From positions 1-18,953 of the forward strand of contig JBBSDH010000062.1 of assembly GCA_038249605.1 (NCBI GenBank): 18,953 nucleotides of DNA, in the 5' to 3' direction. Below, one piece after another: positions 15,626 to 18,953 of the stretch. Source of the DNA: M3007 sp038249605. GTDB taxonomy: Bacteria; Bacteroidota; Bacteroidia; Chitinophagales; Saprospiraceae. The notes beneath the pieces were generated by a model. The model ran no database searches. It worked only from the letters and a program-made list of their open reading frames with translations, and had not been told where the DNA came from. How positions within the stretch are numbered: position 1 is the first letter of the stretch; each line of letters opens with the position of its first letter. The position numbers and the translations under genes are program-made.

Positions 15626-15965
15626 CATCCACCCAAAACGAACATGCTGCTGCGTTGTGGTTGTTGTCGATGGCAATCAGCGTTACCAGGTACGATCCAT
15701 CCCGAGTTTGAAGAATGGTACAAGGCACAGGGCTTTGCATGATCGTGAGTTCAACCGAACAGTCGTCCTCCGCTGAAACCGGAGCAAATTCGCCAAGGAT
15801 GGTGGTTCCGGTCGTATCAACTTCAATGGTGGTGTTTGGTGGACAAGCAATAGCAGGTGCAACAACATCGTAAGTGTTGGCAGAACACTTTTCTTTGAAT
15901 TGCGTTTGGGCAAACACAGGTGAACAAAGCAACACAAAAATCGATACTTGGGCTATCCGTAACAT
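15609..15965 (-). CDS. Small secreted HYR-like domain protein
   Basis: A 118-residue exported protein. The ATG at 15965 opens on a signal peptide (MLRIAQVSIFVLLCSPVFAQ); an in-frame TTG at 15986 is less likely. The mature part of about 98 residues resembles a single HYR (hyalin-repeat, Ig-like) domain: PAIACPPNTTIEVDTTG, a DDCSVELTI strand, SYLVTLIAIDNNHNAAACSF with the paired cysteines, and a terminal strand. HYR domains usually occur as repeats in much larger Bacteroidota adhesins, so a free-standing single copy is uncommon. No sorting tail is present. It overlaps the 3' end of the oxidoreductase gene by 17 bases and lies 107 bases downstream of the NdpA-like gene, on the same strand. Confidence 0.7.
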   Translation of the reverse strand: MLRIAQVSIFVLLCSPVFAQTQFKEKCSANTYDVVAPAIACPPNTTIEVDTTGTTILGEFAPVSAEDDCSVELTIMQSPVPCTILQTRDGSYLVTLIAIDNNHNAAACSFWVDVKLPD

Positions 15966-16072
15966 GGCATGGCTGTTTGATTTCAATGACCATGCAAATG
16001 TCCCCTAAAGTATTGTTGGAGACAAGGGTTTAATTACCCGTTGTTAAAATGGGTAGAAATACCTGGGTTATT

Positions 16073-17122
16073 CTACTCCTCATCATCAAACCACACCTTG
16101 TAGTACTTTTTCCCTTTGTCGTCGTCGAAGCCTCGTTCGATGAGATCGCGGCGGCCGTGTACGTAAATGTGGAAGTTTTTGTCTAGTTTGATGACGCTTT
16201 TAAGCACTTTCATCTCTTTTTTCACCGCCTGGTTGCTGATGTCGAACTTGTCTTCCAGTGGTACGGCGTAAGCTTTGCTGTATTCTTCACGAAAATTTTT
16301 AAATGCTTCGCGTTGTTCTTCTTCGGGAAACAAGTTGCCGGCAAAATCGTCGATTTCGAAATGTTCGTTTTCCTTGAAATATTCGGCCGAGCGGTTGAGC
16401 AGGTCGATCTGGTCGGTGCGGTCCAACCCAAAACTGCGGGGCAATTTTTGGGTAATGAACTCACTTGAAAGGCCGATGTAGTGGCGAGTGTTGAAGTAGT
16501 TGTCTTCAATGGGGCGCAGGCGAAGGAAGGCGTCTTTCCAAAAGGAGCGTTCGTCTTTTTTGGTCACCGTATCGATGGCGCAGATGCGGTAACCTTCAGC
16601 TTCATCCAGGTTGAATATCAGGGCGCATACTTCGGGTTTGCCCGTTGGGATGCCTTCCAAAACGCTCAGTGCAAACGATTCGGCGGTGCGTTCGGTTTTG
16701 AGGTAAGATTCGCGGCTTTGGATTTTCCAGAGTGCGATGGCCTGCACGGGTTCGTCCTGCAGCACCAAGTCGTCGAAATAAGCCACAAAAAACTCGCCGC
16801 CGTTGATTTTGGGCACTTCACAGTGTTCGTACAGCAGTTGTGCAAGTTTGCCGGCTTGTTCACTCAGGTTGTCGGGCGTTTCAAAAATGTCGTGGCAACA
16901 TTGGTACACGGGGTGGTTGCTCACGTCTTCTTCGTGGTGGAAATAAAAGAACTCCTCCGTTTTTTCAAACGGTTTGAGCATGGCCGCGATGAGCAGCTCG
17001 TGCGCCGTATCGTACAGGGGCACAAGGGTTTGTTTGGGGATCACCACACCTTCGTAACGGTTTTTGTTGCCCACCCACGTGAGGGCGAGTTTGCGAAGGT
17101 TGGTAGACGAAAAGTCGATCAT
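16073..17122 (-). CDS. Nucleoid-associated protein, NdpA/YejK family
   Basis: A 349-residue cytoplasmic protein that fits the 37-kDa nucleoid-associated family (NdpA/YejK) in length and layout: an N-terminal segment with RYEGVVIPKQTLVPLYD, a middle HPVYQCCHDIF and GEFFVAYFDDLV region, KTERTAESFALSVLEG, an SFWKDAFLRLRPIEDNYFNTRHY segment, and a C-terminal part with EDKFDISNQAVKKEMKVLKSVIKLDKNFHIYVHG. The family binds the nucleoid in E. coli; its molecular task is not well defined, and in other bacteria related proteins turn up beside mobile elements. The ATG at 17122 gives a full-length protein. A partial -7 match (GAAATTTG, 17143-17150, minus) lies 21 bases upstream without a clear -33. It is divergent from the glycosyltransferase at 17432, with a large palindrome between. 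Confidence 0.85.
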   Translation of the reverse strand: MIDFSSTNLRKLALTWVGNKNRYEGVVIPKQTLVPLYDTAHELLIAAMLKPFEKTEEFFYFHHEEDVSNHPVYQCCHDIFETPDNLSEQAGKLAQLLYEHCEVPKINGGEFFVAYFDDLVLQDEPVQAIALWKIQSRESYLKTERTAESFALSVLEGIPTGKPEVCALIFNLDEAEGYRICAIDTVTKKDERSFWKDAFLRLRPIEDNYFNTRHYIGLSSEFITQKLPRSFGLDRTDQIDLLNRSAEYFKENEHFEIDDFAGNLFPEEEQREAFKNFREEYSKAYAVPLEDKFDISNQAVKKEMKVLKSVIKLDKNFHIYVHGRRDLIERGFDDDKGKKYYKVWFDDEE

Positions 17123-17203
17123 GGAGTAGTCTGGTTAAGTTGCAAATTTCGGGGTTCGGTGGCGGATTTTTTCAGTTAGTTTTCCACATTGTGGTAAAGT
17201 TGA

Positions 17204-17372
17204 GCTGCGCATTTCAAGTTGAGTTGCGTATTTCACCGCAGAGTAGCGCAGAGTTGCGCAGAGGAAAAACGCAGAGTTATACTTACCACAAAACAAAACT
17301 CTGTGTTTTTCCTCTGTGTAACTCTGTGTTACTCTGTGGTGAAATGCGCAACTCTGTGGTAAAATGCGCAGC
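17204..17372. repeat. Long palindrome, CACAGAG family, copy 2
   Basis: Left arm from 17204 to 17278 and right arm from 17297 to 17372 enclose an 18-base loop. Over the inner part of the stem (about 17222-17278) the arms differ at eight sites, and in plus-strand RNA every one of these is a G-U pair. The stem is built of AGAGTTGCGCAGAG-like units on the left and CTCTGTGTAACTC-like units on the right. Blocks at 17256-17276 and 17283-17297 are identical to blocks of copy 1. It fills most of the 309-base gene-free gap between two divergent genes, so it is unlikely to be a terminator of either. Confidence 0.8.
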
Positions 17373-17415
17373 CAGACTTTACCCGCTATTTTTTCACCTC
17401 GGACTTCGGAAATCG

Positions 17416-17423
17416 TACCTTTG
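17416..17423 (+). promoter_or_regulatory. -7 promoter element of the first glycosyltransferase gene, near-leaderless
   Basis: TACCTTTG (17416-17423) matches the TAnnTTTG element perfectly and ends only 8 bases before the ATG at 17432. Transcription should therefore begin within a few bases of the start codon. No TTG is seen at the -33 distance; that region is T-rich (17393-17398). Confidence 0.6.
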
Positions 17424-17431
17424 CTCCCACC

Positions 17432-18556
17432 ATGCGCATCGCCATCAATGCCCGTTTTTTATTGCCCGGAAAACTCGAAGGACTGGGCCACTACACCCAC
17501 GAAATCGTGCGGCGTATGGTGCAACAGCACCCTGAGGACGAGTTCTTACTGCTGTTCGACCGCGCGTATGATCAGCAGTTCGTGTATGGTCCAAATGCCA
17601 CACCCAAAGTGGTATTCCCTCCTGCACGCCATCCGCTGCTTTGGATCACCTGGTTCGAAACCTCCCTTCCTTTTGCCCTTGAACGCTGGAAGCCCGATGT
17701 ATTTTTTTCGCCCGATGGTTACGTGAGCCTGCGCAGCAAAGTACCCACCCTGGTCACCATGCACGATGTACTTCCCCTCCGCCATCCCGAGTTGTTGCCA
17801 CGCGCCGTGGGTACATATTACCGATACTTCATGCCCCGTTTTGCCCGAAGGGCGGAAAAAATAGCCACCATTTCCGATTACGTGCGCCACGACATCGCCG
17901 ATGCCTGCAAGGTTTCGGAGGACAAAATCGAAGTGGTGTACAACGGCTGCCGCAACGGCTTCAAACCCCTCAACGATGCCGAACAACAACACGTGCGCGA
18001 CGTATTTGCCGAAGGCGATCCCTATTTTTTTTACACCGGTGCCATCCATCCGCGCAAAAACATTCACCGGCTCATCCGGGCATTCGATGCGTTCAAAAAA
18101 CAATCGGGCTCACAAGTTCGGCTGTTGCTGGCCGGCAGGTTTGCCTGGAAAACAGACGAGGTTAAAACGGCTTACGAACAATCGGCGTACAAAAACCACA
18201 TCCGGTTTCTGGGTTACGTACCCGAAACCGACCTCCAAAACCTCACCGCCTCGGCCATGGCCATGTGCCTGGTATCGCTCAACGAGGGTTTCGGACTGCC
18301 CATCGTGGAGGCGTTCAATACCGATACGCCAGTGCTTGTATCCAACGTGAGCGCCCTTCCCGAAATAGCTGGCGACGCAGCTTTACTGGTGGATCCACTG
18401 GATGAAAATGCCATCGCCGGGGCTATGATGCGGTTGTTTAAAGAAAAGGATTTGCGCCGGGATTTGATTGAAAAAGGACGTGCGCGCAGGAAGGATTTTT
18501 CATGGGACCAGGCGGCCTTGGAATTGTATGAAATGTTGAGATCTTTGAACCCTTGA
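17432..18556 (+). CDS. GT4-type (GT-B fold) glycosyltransferase
   Basis: A 374-residue glycosyltransferase without signal or membrane segments. The N-terminal acceptor domain begins MRIAINARFLLPGKLEGLGHY, with the glycine-rich loop typical of family GT4. The C-terminal nucleotide-sugar domain has YTGAIHPRKNIHRLIRAF (201-218), a central LLLAGRFAW, IRFLGYVPETDL (257-268) and the E-x7-E pair in NEGFGLPIVEAF (E285 and E293), which contacts the donor ribose and phosphate. It should transfer an activated sugar to a lipid-linked or polysaccharide acceptor at the inner face of the membrane; the sugar and acceptor cannot be told. The next gene is a second glycosyltransferase on the same strand, so this may be the start of a surface-glycan cluster. 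The -7 element is almost against the start codon. Confidence 0.92.
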   Translation: MRIAINARFLLPGKLEGLGHYTHEIVRRMVQQHPEDEFLLLFDRAYDQQFVYGPNATPKVVFPPARHPLLWITWFETSLPFALERWKPDVFFSPDGYVSLRSKVPTLVTMHDVLPLRHPELLPRAVGTYYRYFMPRFARRAEKIATISDYVRHDIADACKVSEDKIEVVYNGCRNGFKPLNDAEQQHVRDVFAEGDPYFFYTGAIHPRKNIHRLIRAFDAFKKQSGSQVRLLLAGRFAWKTDEVKTAYEQSAYKNHIRFLGYVPETDLQNLTASAMAMCLVSLNEGFGLPIVEAFNTDTPVLVSNVSALPEIAGDAALLVDPLDENAIAGAMMRLFKEKDLRRDLIEKGRARRKDFSWDQAALELYEMLRSLNP

Positions 18557-18601
18557 TTGGATACCACAGGCCTAAAATCTACATTAAACCCCTCTGCGGA
18601 C

Positions 18602-18617
18602 ATCTGCGTGAACCTTC
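18602..18617 (+). repeat. Single-arm copy of the 13047-13123 repeat
   Basis: The 16 bases ATCTGCGTGAACCTTC are identical to the right arm at 13108-13123, and similarity continues into TGCGTAAATCC (18618-18628). No matching left arm is found upstream, so this is a half element between the two glycosyltransferase genes. Confidence 0.65.
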
Positions 18618-18637
18618 TGCGTAAATCCAGAAAAACT

Positions 18638-18953
18638 TTGAAAATCCTCATCCTCACGCCCTCCTTCGCCCCGCTCATCCATCCCCGTGCACACCGGTGG
18701 ACGGCCATCACGCGCCACTGGGCATCCCAGGGTCATGAGGTGCACGTGGTGTGCGCACGCCGTCCGGGCGAACAGGATGAACAACACAAGGGTAACTTGC
18801 ACATACACCGAACCGGTTACGCCTCCCTACACGAACTGTTGTTAGCCTGGCTTGGAAAAACACGGGAAAAGGGGAGGGTAGGGCAGCTGCCCGGGAAGCC
18901 TGGCAAGACCATGATTTGGGCAACCAAAGCCTACCAAACCCTTTGGCAAAACC
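18638..18953 (+). CDS. Glycosyltransferase, GT4-like N-terminal domain, partial, TTG start
   Basis: The frame runs open from a TTG at 18638 to the window edge, giving 105 residues. It begins (M)KILILTPSFAPLIHPRAHRW, then ITRHWASQGHEVHVVCARR, which is the classic first strand, acceptor loop and second strand of a GT-B glycosyltransferase such as the WbuB-like GT4 proteins. No ATG lies in frame before 18909, and the frame is closed by the stop of the upstream gene at 18554-18556. TTG at 18638 is preferred over GTG at 18608 because it places the initiator exactly before KILILTPSFAP. The half repeat at 18602-18617 lies just upstream. The donor domain lies beyond the right edge. Confidence 0.75.
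   Translation, partial: MKILILTPSFAPLIHPRAHRWTAITRHWASQGHEVHVVCARRPGEQDEQHKGNLHIHRTGYASLHELLLAWLGKTREKGRVGQLPGKPGKTMIWATKAYQTLWQN

Noticed and set aside
16073..17122. NdpA-like gene as a sign of a mobile element
   Set aside because: The family can occur near mobile DNA, but no integrase, transposase, att-like repeat or tRNA was found around it here.

Overview
The window looks like a chromosomal segment of a Bacteroidota bacterium, most likely of the Saprospiria (Saprospiraceae-like). Three things point there: type IX secretion (T9SS) C-terminal sorting domains of both type A (on the BNR-repeat protein and both DUF1501 proteins) and type B (on the SprB-repeat protein); promoters of the Bacteroidota TTG / TAnnTTTG kind; and short intergenic palindromes built from CACAGAG / GCGCAGAG units. 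No plasmid, phage, transposase, rRNA, tRNA or CRISPR sequence was seen. The taxonomic placement is inference from protein style, not from a marker gene.

Layout. (1) 1-405, minus: 5' part of a secreted protein with a protease-associated (PA) domain, with a good promoter at 444-472. (2) 621-2537, plus: secreted Asp-box (sialidase-fold) protein with a T9SS tail, closed by a strong hairpin terminator. (3) 2914-11710, plus: the core of the window, a duplicated two-gene cassette. Each copy is a DUF1800 gene followed by a DUF1501 gene that carries a twin-arginine signal and a type A T9SS tail; a secreted SprB-repeat protein with a type B T9SS tail sits between the two copies. (4) 11992-13038, plus: secreted two-domain protein with a Pro-rich linker. 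(5) 13213-15625, plus: tight three-gene run of a VWA-domain protein, a two-helix membrane protein and a Gfo/Idh/MocA oxidoreductase. (6) 15609-17122, minus: small secreted HYR-like protein and an NdpA/YejK-type nucleoid-associated protein. (7) 17432-18953, plus: two consecutive GT4-type glycosyltransferases, the second starting at TTG and cut by the window edge.

How the parts fit. The first two thirds is mostly envelope and cell-surface export: six proteins have recognisable Sec-type or Tat-like signals and four of these end in a T9SS sorting domain. The DUF1800 proteins have no visible signal, although their DUF1501 partners have both a Tat-like signal and a T9SS tail. This suggests, as inference, that the pair might assemble and leave the cytoplasm together. 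The last third is ordinary cytoplasmic or membrane functions and surface glycan synthesis.

Intergenic DNA holds a family of hairpin-forming repeats (11734-11877 and 17204-17372 share sequence blocks; 13047-13123 shares a 16-base arm with 18602-18617), a seven-copy heptamer tandem repeat (13146-13194) and an AT-rich island (2636-2705). The best candidates for something undescribed are the duplicated DUF1800/DUF1501 export cassette and the wobble-preserving palindrome at 17204-17372.
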